From Toxorhynchites rutilus septentrionalis (lineage: Eukaryota > Arthropoda > Insecta > Diptera > Culicidae), in contig NC_073744.1 in the NCBI RefSeq assembly GCF_029784135.1, forward strand, positions 35,850,061 to 35,914,060: DNA of 64,000 nucleotides. Direction: 5' to 3'. A program made the position numbers and the translations under genes. The notes beneath the pieces are model-generated. The model made no database searches. It saw nothing but the letters and a program-made list of their open reading frames with translations, and was not told the origin of the DNA. This document shows, in pieces, positions 21,546-33,059 of the stretch. Within the stretch, counting starts at the first letter, position 1, and each line of letters opens with the position of its first letter.

Positions 21546-24258
21546 ACTGCAACACATTTTCCCCATCAGACCCCCTCCAACCCGTCACAGCTACTCTCGT
21601 GAGGTACCATCTCTTGCAACAGCCGTCGCCGTTGTTCACAATTCACCGTCGGGCGTTGTCAGCACTTTGGTCAGCCCTCCACCTTCGCTGCAGCTCCGAC
21701 ATGATTTGTGTAATTGCACTGCTCACGGCATTCCAGATCATCTCGTCGCGACACATCTCCTCCACAGTATTCCCGACATGAAGTGCAGGCAGCCCCTCGC
21801 GCCTTTCGGTGAACTTGGGACAGACAAAAACGACGTGCTCCGGTGTTTCCTCCATATCTCCACACTCCGGACAGAGGGGTGAAACTGCGTGCCCGAACCG
21901 GTGTAGATATTGCCTGAAACAGCCATGTCCAGACAGAAACTGCGTCAAGTAGAAGTTAACTTCACCATGTTTCCTGTTCAACCAGGTCGAAAGTACCGGT
22001 ATCAGCCTGTACGTCCATCTACCATTTTCTGCCGTATCCCATTCATACTGCCATTTGTCCAACGACTCCGCTCTCATCAGTTTCCGGATACCTCTGCTTT
22101 CCCGTCGCTTGTAGCACTCGCTATCTTCCGCCAGAGTGATGCAGATGGGAATCATTCCGGCGATTACACACACAGCTTCTGTCGAAATGGTCCTATAAGC
22201 ACATACGACTCGCATGGCCATGAGTCGGAATGTGCTGTTCAGCTTCCTCCGATTTCGGTGGTTTTCCAGAGCCGCCAACCAGGCAGGGCCACCATACCTA
22301 CGTATCGACGAAGATACACTTGCCAAGAGACGCCTTTTGCTGCTGCTTGGGCCAAAGCTATTTGGCATGATCCTCGCCACCACGTTGATGGCCTTTGACG
22401 CCTTCCCACATGCATAGTCGACGTGCTGATTGAAGTTCAGCCGGTCGTCGATCATGACTCCGAGGTACTTCACCGCCCGCTTCGAAACGATGGTATGTCC
22501 TCCGACCGATACCTCTGCCCGCAGCATTGCCTTACGATTGCTCACTAACAGCACCTCGGTTTTGTGATGTGCCATCTGGAGCTTTACGTTGTCCATCCAA
22601 CTGCCGATCATGTCTACAGCCTCAGTCGCCAACATTTCCACCTTCTGAAGCGTCTCGCCGATTACCGTTGTTACGATGTCGTCCGCGAAGCCCACGATCT
22701 CCACACCTCTGGGTAGCTTCAGCCTTAGAACACCGTCGTACATCGTGTTCCAAAGCGTAGGACCTAGGATGGAACCTTGTGGAACTCCCGCCGAGATATT
22801 CTTCAGTATCTGTCCCCTGTCTGTGTTGTATACCAGGATCCGATTCTGGAAATAACTCCTCAGTATCCTGTACAGGTAGCCAGGGACCTTCAATCTGTGT
22901 AGCGCCTCGGCGATGGCCTCCCAGCTGGCACTATTGAAGGCGTTCTTCACGTCAATCAAAATCACAGCGCAGTAACGGTCGCCTCTTCGTTTTTGTTTAA
23001 GCGAGACCTGAGCTTTCTCGATAACTGTCCGAATAGCGTCCACTGTCGACTTTCCTTTCCGGAACCCGAACTGCATTTTCGACAATCCGTTGTCATCCTC
23101 CGTGTATTTCACCAGTCTGTTGAGAATAACCCTCTCCAAGAGCTTCCCCAAAGTATCCAACAAACAAATAGGCCTATACGACGCTGGATCTCCAGGTGGC
23201 TTTCCTGGTTTCGGGAGCAGCACCAACTTTTGTATCTTCCATTTCGCAGGGAAGAGACCGTCATCCAGGCATTTCTGCAGCACCACCCTGAACATGTCGG
23301 GGAAAGCAAGGATCGCCGATTTCAGGGCCACATTGGGGATTCCGTCGGGGCCGGGTGCTTTTTTCAACTTTAGACCTTTTGCCACCGCGATGAGTTCTTC
23401 GTTGGTGACTTGTGCGTTCTCTGCTTCGTCCTCACCGTACAGTGTTGGTGGCCACGTCGGTGGGTCGTGCTGCGGAAAGAGTCCATTCACAATGACCTCG
23501 AGTTTTTCCAGACATAATTCCATGGGAGTCGTTGAACTACGGAATTTCGCCATCACGATTCGATATGCTTCACCCCAAGGATTTGCGTCGACGTCTCGAC
23601 ACAGCTCCCTATAGCAGTTTGATTTGCTCCTACGTATCTCTCGTTTCAAGGAGGCTCTGGTCGCTCGGAAAGACGCGCGGTGCTCCTCTCTCTCTACATC
23701 GGTTCGTGCCCTCTGGACTCTTCTTCTGGCTCGTAGACAGTTAGCGCGGAGGATACTGAGTGTCTCGTTCCACCAGTAGGCTGGACGTCGTTCATTCGTC
23801 GGGTTCAGTCTTCTCGGCATCGCTGTATCGCATGCCCTCACCAATGTTCCTGTCAGCCCGTCGGCGCTCAGATTAGGAGTTCTGCTGTCTATGCGTAGTG
23901 CTTCGACGAAAAGCTCCTTGTCAAAAACCTTTGTCCTCCACTTCCGCTCAAAGGTTCTTGTATTCCGTGCCACTGCGGGATTCCGTTGGCCGACACTATA
24001 CAGGATTGCCTGGTGGTCGCTGTGTGTGTATCCCTCCGACACTCTCCACTTCGTGTTTGTCGCCAGTGATGGACTGCAGAAAGTTACATCGATGATGGAT
24101 TCACGGCCGTCCCTTCGAAAGGTGCTGCTAGTGCCTTCGTTCAGAAGTGTGACGTCTAGTTTTGCGAAGGCTTCTAGTAGGCTGTACCCCCTGGCGTTGG
24201 TACATCTGCTTCCCCACTCCTCAGCCCAGGCATTGAAGTCTCCTCCGATGATGACTGG

Positions 24259-24529
24259 TGTTGTATACGGGATGGTCTACGGGCGTAATTTTGGGCTTCA
24301 ATTTGAACAGTACACGACGCCAATTCCAAGGTTAACAAAATTCTTCGATTTATTAAACACTAATTCATAATTTATTTAAACGCTAACAAATCCACGTCAT
24401 TTCACAGCAAACGGTGTTCAAGGAATGAAAATGAAAATTAAATAACAAGTGCTGGATCGTCATGATAACTGAACAACGATCCAAGTTCAGATTGACTACA
24501 TATTAATATGAATGTTCTGGAATCTAACA
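24259..24529 (-). mobile_element. solo LTR (271 bp) with 5-bp target duplication
   Basis: Inserted in the R1 endonuclease frame. Ends on + are TGTTGTATACGG ... CTAACA, so TG...CA both ways with a TGTT/AACA inverted end. Flanking ACTGG duplications are at 24254-24258 and 24530-24534; removing the insert plus one copy restores the frame through PVIIGGDF. Two AATAAA-type signals read on the minus strand suggest that orientation. Five-base duplications and TGTT...AACA ends fit BEL/Pao or some Ty3 LTRs, but no internal region remains to decide. It formed by recombination between two LTRs. Confidence 0.85.
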
Positions 24530-24809
24530 ACTGGTTTGCGGCCGCTGACCTTATCCGTGAGTACGTCCAACATCTCGTGAAACTGCTCCGCTGACCATCT
24601 TGGGGGTGCATAGCAACTACACATGAAGATTCCGTTGATTTTGACGATCACGAAACCTTCCTGTGAGATTTCCACCACTTCTTGGATGGGGTACCTTCCC
24701 ATCACTAGTATTGCAGCCATCCCTGCTTTATCCACCACCCAGTTTCCGTTATCGCGAGGAACTCGGTACGGTTCTGCGATCATTGCAACGTCGCATTTGG
24801 TTTCAATTG

Positions 24810-25311
24810 TTTTTTTTTATCCCATTTATTTATTTATTAGGCTCATTAGCATTTTAGCTGTAACAGAGCCGGGTTTTAATCGTGTACATGTACATATGTT
24901 TATGTTTCTATAAACTGTAAATTACACAATAGTTAGTAGTAGCCATTTAGGCGTTAAGTTTTTCTGTTCCATTACATTATGGTAAATTACACAGTAGTAG
25001 CCATTTCGGCGTAAGGGTATTCTTTCTGTTCTTCCATTGTTCAGCAGACCGGCCAGCGGAGACAGTTGATATTGATCATTGTTGGGTTATTTATAGAACA
25101 GCAGCCCGATGTTTCTTGCAGAACAGAGCAGTTGTATGGATGAATCGATCTTTGTTCCACCGTGGATCAATCTCCATCGCTGATGATGTTTGTGTGGACG
25201 TAGTTATTCTATAACAACACAAAGATGGTCAATTGAGGGTCCTGAGTTTGAACTCACGATCGATCGCTTAATAAGCGAACGCGCAACCAATGTGGCTACG
25301 AAGACCCCCGA
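24810..25311 (-). mobile_element. tRNA-derived SINE (~500 bp, Feilai-like)
   Basis: Flanked by a 9-bp duplication TTTCAATTG (24801-24809, 25312-25320). On the minus strand the head reads GGGGGTCTTCGTAGCCACAT with a pol III A box (TAGCCACATTGGT) and, about 40 nt on, a B box (GAGTTCAAACTC), as in a tRNA promoter. A tRNA-unrelated body follows and the tail is AATAAATAAAT then an A-run. Length and structure resemble the mosquito SINE Feilai; the name is by resemblance only. It interrupts R1 ORF2 near codon 24. Confidence 0.85.
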
Positions 25312-25383
25312 TTTCAATTGTTGACTGCCACAACAATTGCTGTGCTATGTCGCAATGATTGAGCTTGAGCTGGGTAACCTCCA

Positions 25384-26482
25384 TTACTGCGAACCCGCAA
25401 TCGCCTTTTTGTACGCCGGACATTTGAAGCTACCTGTGACGTGGTCGTTTCCGTCCTCCTCATTGCACAACATGCACCTCGGTTGCTTTGTGCAGTCTCT
25501 AGCAACGTGGCCTTCCGTCCCGCACTTCCTGCACAATTTCGATCTGTCAGGTCCACCGCAGTTTTTCGCCTGGTGACCGAAGCCCATGCATTGAAAACAT
25601 CTCTCCATTTGCTTGGCCATACGAGGGGTAGCTTTCATCGGGCACACGGACCACCCCACTTTTATTTTACCCTTCTCCACCAGTTTATTCGCAGCTTGTT
25701 TCGAAAGCCGTATCGAGGCCGTTTGTGTCCCACCGTACGCCTTTCTCAGCCGGATTGTCATCGGCACATCGCCAAGGTCACATTGTGACTGTAACGCAGT
25801 TCTCAATTCCTCAACAGTCGTGATCTCGTCCAGATACCGGCACTCGATGATTGATTCCTGAGAGAGAGCACTCACCTTCGCCTCCTCCCCTAATGACTTC
25901 TAAATGAGTTGTTTGAAAGCAGAGCTCTTAACCGCTGGATCTTTCTTAAGCTCGAAGAGCATCTCGCCTTTCTGCGTGCGCCTAGTTTTCACGACGTTCT
26001 CGCCCAGTGTCTCCAACTCCGGATCGCCTCTCACTTTCCGAAGGATAGCTGCGTACGATACTCCTGCTGACACTTCAACGATCAAAGCATCGCCCTTGAT
26101 TCGCTCCACTCGAGGTCCGAGTTTCTTCTTTTCCTGCTCAACTTTTTTCTTCTTCTCCTTCTGTTTTTTGCGTTTTTCTGCCTGGTTATCGACAGTACGC
26201 CATTCACTGCTTTGACCTCCTTTCGCGTTACTCAGATCGTTCTTGGCCTTTTTCAGCTCTTCTTCTTCTCCTGGGGTGTCCCTCCTTCTCTTGTCCGATC
26301 GTGTGTTCAGAGGACCCTTCGGCGTCTCAAGTAACTCGACGGGTTTCTCCTTCGCCTCGAGCAGAGCCTTTTTAGCACCCTCAGCTCTCATCTGCAGCTC
26401 CTTATGCTCGCGTTCAGCAACCATGAAGGCTGATCTGATGCTCGTCACCAGATGTTGTATTTTTAAGTGGACATTGTTTTTG

Positions 26483-26487
<5 letters not shown>
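25384..26487 (-). pseudogene. R1-clade ORF1 (gag-like nucleic-acid-binding protein)
   Basis: Open on the minus strand from the (TC)n junction (about 26487) to the TAA at 25386-25384, broken once by TAG at 25902-25900 in an otherwise continuous frame. The N-terminal half is charged and Lys/Glu-rich (KKQKEKKKKVEQEKKK). The C-terminal half carries three zinc knuckles: CFQCMGFGHQAKNC, CRKCGTEGHVARDC and CMLCNEEDGNDHVTGSFKC, the standard R1-clade arrangement. It lacks its own start because the element is 5'-truncated. Confidence 0.88.
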
Positions 26488-26868
<381 letters not shown>

Positions 26869-27105
26869 ACTTTCGTTGTTCAATGTTTAAGCCACAACTA
26901 GCGGAGTGTTTATAATCCTAATTATTAAGCTATAAAATCCTTAAGCTAATAAATCCTTAATTAAGCTATAAAGACTTTAAGGCTAGTATTTAAAAGAAAA
27001 TTCATACAGCGCGAGATGCATTTCAGAGATGGTAGATATAGAAAGCTTGAGTTGCACGTGATCCGAGTTTTAATAGTCGAAAGAAAAAGTCCACCTATTA
27101 CACGG
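26869..27105. other. AT-rich spacer, possible LTR end
   Basis: Contains short repeated AAGCTATAAA/TCCTTAA words. It ends in ...CTATTACA directly before a tRNA-Arg complement at 27106, which resembles the LTR-CA plus primer-binding-site layout at 3197. No partner LTR is seen, so this is only a possibility. Confidence 0.3.
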
Positions 27106-27170
27106 CGACCGTGACAGGACTCGAACCTGCAATCTTCGGATGCGAAATCCGAGCCTTCTCCATTAGGTTA
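27106..27170 (-). pseudogene. tRNA-Arg(UCG)-derived sequence lacking its 5' end
   Basis: On the minus strand the last ~65 nt of a tRNA-Arg are present: a D-arm-like CCTAATGGAGAAGG, anticodon arm TCGGATTTCGCATCCGA (anticodon TCG), T-arm GCAGGTTCGAGTCCTG and acceptor 3' strand TCACGGTCG. The 5' acceptor strand (expected GACCGTG) is replaced by unrelated sequence, so no acceptor stem can form. It is either a truncated tRNA gene or a tRNA primer copied into DNA by a retroelement. It is not a functional tRNA. Confidence 0.75.
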
Positions 27171-27179
27171 TTGAAATAC

Positions 27180-28145
27180 CGAAATACATTGAAGAATCTG
27201 CCCTATTCTGCCAAAAGACGTATGCTGAATTTGTTCAACGAGTTTCAAGAGCTAAACATTGTTCCGCCCGACTGGAGACAAGTTAGAGTTATAGCCACAC
27301 GAAAACCCAACAAGCCAGCCTGCGACCACAATGCATGTAGGCCAATCGCAATGCTATCTTGCATTCGGGAATTGCTGGAGAAAATGATTCTTTCTCCTCG
27401 TTCAGACAAACGGACAATTTGCTTTTAGATACGCAGTTTGGGTTCAGAAGAAGCGAAGGAACGAATCATTGTTTAGCATTGCTTTCGTCTGAATTTCAAA
27501 CGGCATTTGCTCGTAAAGAACAAATGGCTTCGACCTTCCTTGATATTAATGCGGGCCTTTTATTCTGTTTCTATTGATGTATTATCAGATAAATTTCATA
27601 ATAATTGTGGTCTCACGCCAACTATGAATAACTATTTGTATAATTTTCTGTCAGAGAAACTATTGTGTTTTACTGAGTATCGAATTCTCTATGGAGTACT
27701 TGAGTACGGGTTGTTCTAGCAGAAGTAGTTCCCCTACCTCTTCGATTTGCAAAACAATCATACGGATATCTCATTCGCTATAATTGATAATTTTGAAGAA
27801 CTTGCAACCTTCCCCTTGCAACATAAACAAAGAATGTTTCTCGTACTTCTGTCATTCTGCTGTAAACTTCGATTTATCCAAGCATCAAGAGATACGTGAT
27901 ATTCCAGAAAATATACGTTTTGTGGTTATCCCACGGATCTTATCGTCAAAATTTGCGAAGTGAGTTCTGATAGAATATTTTTTATTGATGGATCATACAT
28001 TAATGATTCCACTGGTTTTGGCATATCTTATGAAAACAGCAGTGTCTTTTATAGATCGAGAAATCCCTATTCGGTGTATGTTGCGGAGATGACTGCAATC
28101 TATCACGCCTTGGAGAAAACTGAATCCCTGTCGTTTGATCACTAA
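27180..28145 (+). pseudogene. I-clade non-LTR retrotransposon relic (RT and RNase H)
   Basis: Plus-strand fragments in several frames. RT: PPDWRQVRVIATRKPNKP, CRPIAMLSC, QFGFRRSEGTNHCLALL and FPYLFDLQN. RNase H: FFIDGSYINDSTGFGISYEN, then YVAEMTAIYHALEKTESL (about 27960-28140). The RT-RNase H order fits the I group. Frameshifts and stops are frequent and the catalytic ADD segment is not visible, so it is dead. Both ends are missing. It starts immediately beside the tRNA-Arg fragment. Confidence 0.75.
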
Positions 28146-28599
28146 TTTATGTATTCAAATAGACTCAGCTCAATAGAAGCTGTCCAATCGATAGAACCTA
28201 TTCCAAAATTCTGCATGCTTCTTTCGTTCCAAAATTGAAAAAAAAGATTGAAAAAAATATCTGGAAAAATTGAAATTATTTGTTTTTCAAACACGTATTT
28301 TTTTAAACTTCTAAAAAAAATATATGAATAGTCTTTACAATTTCCAACAAATTACCCATGCATTGAAAAATGGGCACTTTTACAGGGATTTTTTTTTCTA
28401 ACAACTTTTTCATGTTTTCTTTGAAGAAATTACTACTAGTCCAAATTTTGTTCAAAGTCAAGAAATATGACCTTTCGTCGAAGTCAACTTTCAATCTTTT
28501 ACAGTTTCTGGAATATTTGCCATTTTTGTATGGTGACTCCTAAAAAATAATGTTTTACTCGTAATATTTTTTAGTGTAAATTCTCGCGTTTGCCATGTC
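28146..28599. other. AT-rich spacer, no gene
   Basis: Lies between the RNase H relic and the inverted RT fragment. Only A/T-rich low-complexity sequence is seen. Confidence 0.4.
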
Positions 28600-28760
28600 C
28601 CTTGTATAGAAACATAGGTTTTTTTGCAGAACATTTTCTTCGAACTCGAACTTCGAACGAATAGGTAGGGGAACTACCTCTGTTAGAACAACCCGTACTC
28701 GAGTACTCCATAGAGAATTCGATACCCAGTAAAACACACTCTTCCTCCACCTATAATTCT
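28600..28760 (-). pseudogene. inverted fragment of the same I-clade RT
   Basis: The reverse complement of about 28664-28745 matches 27663-27740 almost base for base (shared TATCGAATTCTCTATGGAGT and GTACGGGTTGTTCT). It is a second, inverted piece of the same RT segment, giving an imperfect inverted repeat with a ~930-bp spacer. Confidence 0.7.
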
Positions 28761-29207
28761 TGCTCATGGATGCTATTCATATTTTTTATTTTTTTGAGAA
28801 TTTTAAAAAAGCTTTTTGTGATAAAAATGAGTTTCAATTTAATTTCAGTGTAATTTAAAAAAAAGTCGGTATTTTTTTAAGAAAATCTAAAGAATTTTTT
28901 ACATTTCATCTTTTGACCAGAAATTCGTAGGTATTGTAGTTTGCAAGTTATAATTTTTTGTAAAAAATTCGGAAGTCGTATCCGAGACACGACCGCTTAG
29001 GACGTAGGACTACGCAATGATTTTTATTTATTTTTTTTAATTTGTTGATTTATCATTTCGGCTATTATTTGCGAATGCGTCGAAATTTCATAAATAACTC
29101 TTTAGTAAAAAGTATCGGGGACCCTGAAAAGGTTTAATGGCTTGCTTGGTTTTGTAGAATCATTTCGAGAAGCAACGATTCTTTCTTGCCTTTGCGAGAA
29201 CAATACG

Positions 29208-29454
29208 CTAATTGTGTCGCCTAGTTGCAAAACCGGCCAACTACAAAAATAAAAATTTTACAGGAAAGACGATTTTCTATTGCATCATGCTACCTGTTTT
29301 GCAGCACATCATGATTTTCAAACGCGTGTTTTATAGGGAATTTATCGATATTGGTGCTGTTTCTCATTACCAATAAGTGGTCTAAAAAACCGAAAAAAAC
29401 GAGTTTCTCAAACTTGTGGAGTTGGCCGGTTTTGCAACTAGGCGACACAATTAG
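29208..29454. mobile_element. MITE with 35-bp perfect terminal inverted repeats (247 bp)
   Basis: The left end 29208-29242 starts CTAATTGTGTCGCCTAGTTG; the right end 29420-29454 is its exact inverted complement. The inward 15 bases read CAAAACCGGCCAACT. The interior (~177 bp) is AT-rich and non-coding. A TA target duplication is possible, since TA lies in both ends, which would fit a Tc1/mariner-type transposase; the duplication is not separable from the repeat. Perfect repeats suggest recent insertion. Confidence 0.85.
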
Positions 29455-29974
29455 TCATATGTCGCAATTTGTTTCTTTATATCAATGCACGCATTGCACT
29501 GAGTATTTAACGAGAGGTATCTTCCGTGCAGTTGCAGCGATAGAAATGAAACATCGCGAAAATGATCGTTTCTCAAAAATCGTTTCTCAATTTTCGGTCA
29601 CAACCGTCAACAAAGCTAGGAGCTTGTTGCATCAGAACAGAGCCGATGTGTACGAGAGCAAATACGAATGGCAACTAAAAATATCGAAGGTGTACTATTC
29701 ACATGTACATGTATTCACAGCTCGAAGGGAAACACAAAACACAAAACGAGCAGAATAAGTGACGTTTGTTGTTTCGGGAACAGAAAGTTTCTGAGAAAAT
29801 TCCTCAGAGGATATGCAATACTCATACACTAGCGACAGCTTACTTACTATGCAAAGGTAGAGTTTACAGTTTTTATATTCTCTTTTCGCTATCCCCCTTC
29901 GTTTGCTTGTATTCTATCGGCTGCATAGTTTGCTCGTTGTTGACAACTATTTTTTTTAGGAAAACACACAAATG

Positions 29975-30024
29975 GATAGAACACACAAATATGTGGGGAA
30001 ATTCCTTCCCCACATATTCTATCA
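29975..30024. repeat. short perfect hairpin
   Basis: ATGTGGGGAA (29991-30000) and TTCCCCACAT (30006-30015) form a 10-bp stem with a 5-nt loop. An outer GATAGAA/TTCTATC pair extends it imperfectly. Two TTTCTATC/CCGATAG-type direct repeats follow. No terminator-like T-run suits an RNA gene. Function unknown. Confidence 0.5.
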
Positions 30025-30255
30025 ATTCAAACCGATAGAAATATTCCAATTTCTATCAATTCAAACCGTATACAGACTATGGAATTGTAATGTATCGCAT
30101 ATAAAACAAATCTTAGAAAATTTCCGATTCGATTGGTACGCAAATCGTCAAAATACGTCCGCAGCAAAAATAGTTATTAACGGTAACTTTATTTCATAAA
30201 AAACGTGACCTGTTTTCTGATTTGGCCCCCCTAATGAATGACATAGTCCTACGTC

Positions 30256-33050
30256 AGAAAAAAAATAAGAATAAATTTTTGGCCTTTTTCAAAAAGTAGT
30301 CTAATTTTCTTGAAGTTTTTGCAAAGTTGCTTAAATGACCCATGTCTTTAAACCCACAACGTTTGACTGCTATCTGAGATGGTGCCGTCAACTCCTAAGA
30401 CGAATTGGGATGAAATTGGTCTATTGATTTGATTATTAATGTATTCTAAATTATATAGCAAATAAGTTTTATATTAAAGTGAAATTCGACTCTGTGAATG
30501 TTAGATGATAAGTAATTGAGATTTACTTGTTACTAAGAGAAGTTTTTCCAGATAATGAACAATCAAATCCAATATTCTATACATATCCAGTGTATTTTGG
30601 ATAATCGGTTATCTCTCGCCTTGCGGCCGAACAATTAATCTTATTCCTTTTCGCACCGTTCATTCCATTAACTTACGAAAGTCAAAATTTTCCTCTCATA
30701 TGAAATTCGGAAGATGAGTTATCGTTGCGTTTGGTTTTACGAGCGATAATAAAATGTGTGTCGGTCCACGGATCATCCAGTCAAGAGACGTCGTCGTCGT
30801 CGTCTCCTCCGTCGTCCTTCCTTTCTCACACTACTCTCTTCGGAAGGCTTCGTCGTAATAACATCACGGGGAAGATTGACGTCAATTACATTCGCAGCAG
30901 CAGCCTGGGAGAAGCAAAAAAAAATGCGCAGAAATGTCGAAATGTTTTGCAAATTTATGGATAAAATCCTCGGCGAAAGATGGAGAAACGGATCCAAATA
31001 TACCCGGCTGATTACGGCAATTACGGCGATGGCTTCAATTATGTACATATAATAATATTCTTTCTGTTTCTTTCTCTTAATACCTTAAAATCCCCAGAAA
31101 AAGAGAAAGTTGGTCTTTTGGCCAGGGAGATAATAAAACGAAAGGCATCTTTTTTCGAGTTCGCTCTTAGTTCAACTCTTACAGCCTGCACTTTTCATCG
31201 TTGAATTTCCGTCGATTTCGCAGGTTATTTTCAGTCATATCGTGTCACGAAGGCGAAGAATTTACTATTGTTGCAAATTTGTTATATTTCTACGAAAGAA
31301 GCACGCAAACACATGTAAACAACAACAACTGCATTCTTAGCCACCGAAAATGCCAATTAATATTCTTGTGATGTATTGAATTTGCATTTTATTTGTGTCA
31401 TCCAGGCACGTTTCAGTCGTCTTCCCGTAACGACAACACCAGAAAAAAAACAAATTCCTAATAACACAATTAAACAAACCGGCTACCTTGAGGTGATTTA
31501 AGGAAAAATTATCTGTCATATGCTTATCTAATATTGATACCGTGTTAAACGATGGATTATTTCATTGGCCAACAACAATATCACATTCTATTTTCTGTCG
31601 ACAGCCCCATTTCAGCTTGAACTGGGAACTCGGAAATTTAGCTTTGGTATTCCGAGTGCCATAAATCGTCAAACAAACTGACGCCGACGCTCCAAGCCCA
31701 AAAACTTTATTGTAATTCAGCTTATCGTTGGTTGGGGATCTTAACCCCCATATAACGTTCCAATGGAAAACAATTTTAATCGCACCCTCCGTACAAAATT
31801 CGGGACCATAAGCACGGCGGTTCGAACCGAATCCGAGAATCCCGGTGGAAGAAGACGCGCGCCTGCATTCGCCAGGGTCGTAAAATAACTCAAGTGATGA
31901 TTGTAAAAACAAAAATCCACACTCTCGCTCACTTGGGTGACAACACAGAAGAAAAAAATAAGTGCGGAAGGTTTAAATCGCCGCGCTTCGATCCTCGGGA
32001 CTTGTGTGACCAAGTTTGCAAGAACAATACGAACCGTTCTGCCAAAACTGAACAAAACAAAAGCCCACAAAGGACCCGGGACCCGGCATGTTTTCGGTGG
32101 CATGATTTGGGGTGGTTCAAGACGAGGTGACTTATTGAAATGCGCCTCACATCACCAGCGGCGGCCGGCTGACATTAACACGCGCGGCGCGCGTTTTCGG
32201 ATTCGCTGGTTTATTTATTTCTTCTGTACACTTTTAGTTGTGTGATTTTTGTTGTTATTATGACCGCTTTGTGCCACTTTCGGAGGCAACAGAACATCGG
32301 CCAAGTGCCGTGACTATGGTTCAGATCTAGACTGTTGTGCACATGTCGGACAATGAATCAAGTTCAAGTGCATCGGGTGAATGGCCCATGTACGCATGTG
32401 ACCGAAAGAACGGATATGGCACGAAAATTCCATGATGCGGAACCAACTCCGATTCAAGTATCCTATCTATTTTTTACAGTTTTTCACAGATACAGAAATT
32501 TCATGTTTATTGGGATAAGAACCCCCTATTTATGAGCGAATCAATTCAGCAAGGGTTAAAGGTGCTAGATTGGAACCAAAGCCAGCAACTGCTTAATTTG
32601 TGTTGTCTTATTTTTTTTTCTCTCAAAACATCCATGCTGCTGCTACTCAAGACTCAATATTCTTTGATTGAATGCAAAATTCGCGAATATATGAGATTGG
32701 AACGGACGATTGCAATGGTAAACCGCCGCTCGTTGTTGCTGTTTCCGTCAGTAGATTGGAGCACTGACATTTTCTTATTGACATTGGCCGACGAGTTATT
32801 GATCAAGATGAAATAACCGAAACAATGTATTGGATCTTGAATAAAAAAAAGCAGTAGTTTTTGTGAAATTATGTGTTCGGTTGAGTAGTAATGTCACTGG
32901 TGAAGAATTTTCACGTTTTTTTTTCTAGATTTAGCTTCAGCTTTAATTGACTGCACCAGGTGTGCAAATGAAATTGAGGAGTTATTTCGATGAATAAAAA
33001 CACATTTTTTTCAGGAGAACTTAATTTTTTTTTAATTCTATCTCTCTTTT
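30256..33050. other. no gene recognised
   Basis: Mixed unique-looking DNA. A (CGT)n/(CTC)n stretch is at 30790-30830 and a CpG-richer patch at 31790-32180. Open frames here have no recognisable domains, and no splice-consistent gene could be built. Non-coding exons cannot be excluded. Confidence 0.35.
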
Positions 33051-33059
33051 ATTCTATCT

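Larger units (their letters stand above)
21643..25384 (-). pseudogene. R1-clade ORF2: AP endonuclease and reverse transcriptase, split by two insertions
   Basis: Starts at the ATG of TAATG (25384-25382), overlapping the ORF1 stop by one base. The endonuclease is in three parts: MEVTQLKLNH...STIE (before the SINE), MIAEPYRVPRDNGNW and GIFMCSCYAPP (between insertions), and IIGGDFNAWAEEWG, IIDVTFCSPS and YTHSDHQAI (after the solo LTR), so the GDFN, D and SDH catalytic residues are all present. The RT shows APGPDGIPN, SYRPICLLDT, LIDVKNAFNSA, AGVPQGSILGP and the catalytic GFADDI. It ends with CPECGDMEETPEHVVFVC, a C-terminal knuckle typical of R1. The stop is at 21643. The nested insertions inactivate it, but no internal stop or frameshift is seen in the R1 parts. 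The RT-core part alone gives about 800 residues. Confidence 0.9.
29001..30255. repeat. region between inverted GACGTAGGACTAC motifs
   Basis: GACGTAGGACTACG at 29001-29014 faces TAGTCCTACGTC at 30244-30255. The left ~110 bp resemble 46705-46830 (ACACGA-CGC-TCA, motif, then CAAT-ATTTTTATT and CATTTCGG/CACTTCGG). About 120 bp in, GGGACCCTGAAAAGG reads on the minus strand as a degenerate histone-type 3' hairpin. A perfect-TIR MITE sits inside. Whether both motifs belong to one element is inferred. Confidence 0.4.

Noticed and set aside
21910..23614. Plus-strand frames of 126-174 codons
   Set aside because: Antisense shadows of the R1 reverse transcriptase on the minus strand.
27106..27178. Functional tRNA-Arg gene
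   Set aside because: The 5' acceptor strand is replaced, so the acceptor stem cannot pair.
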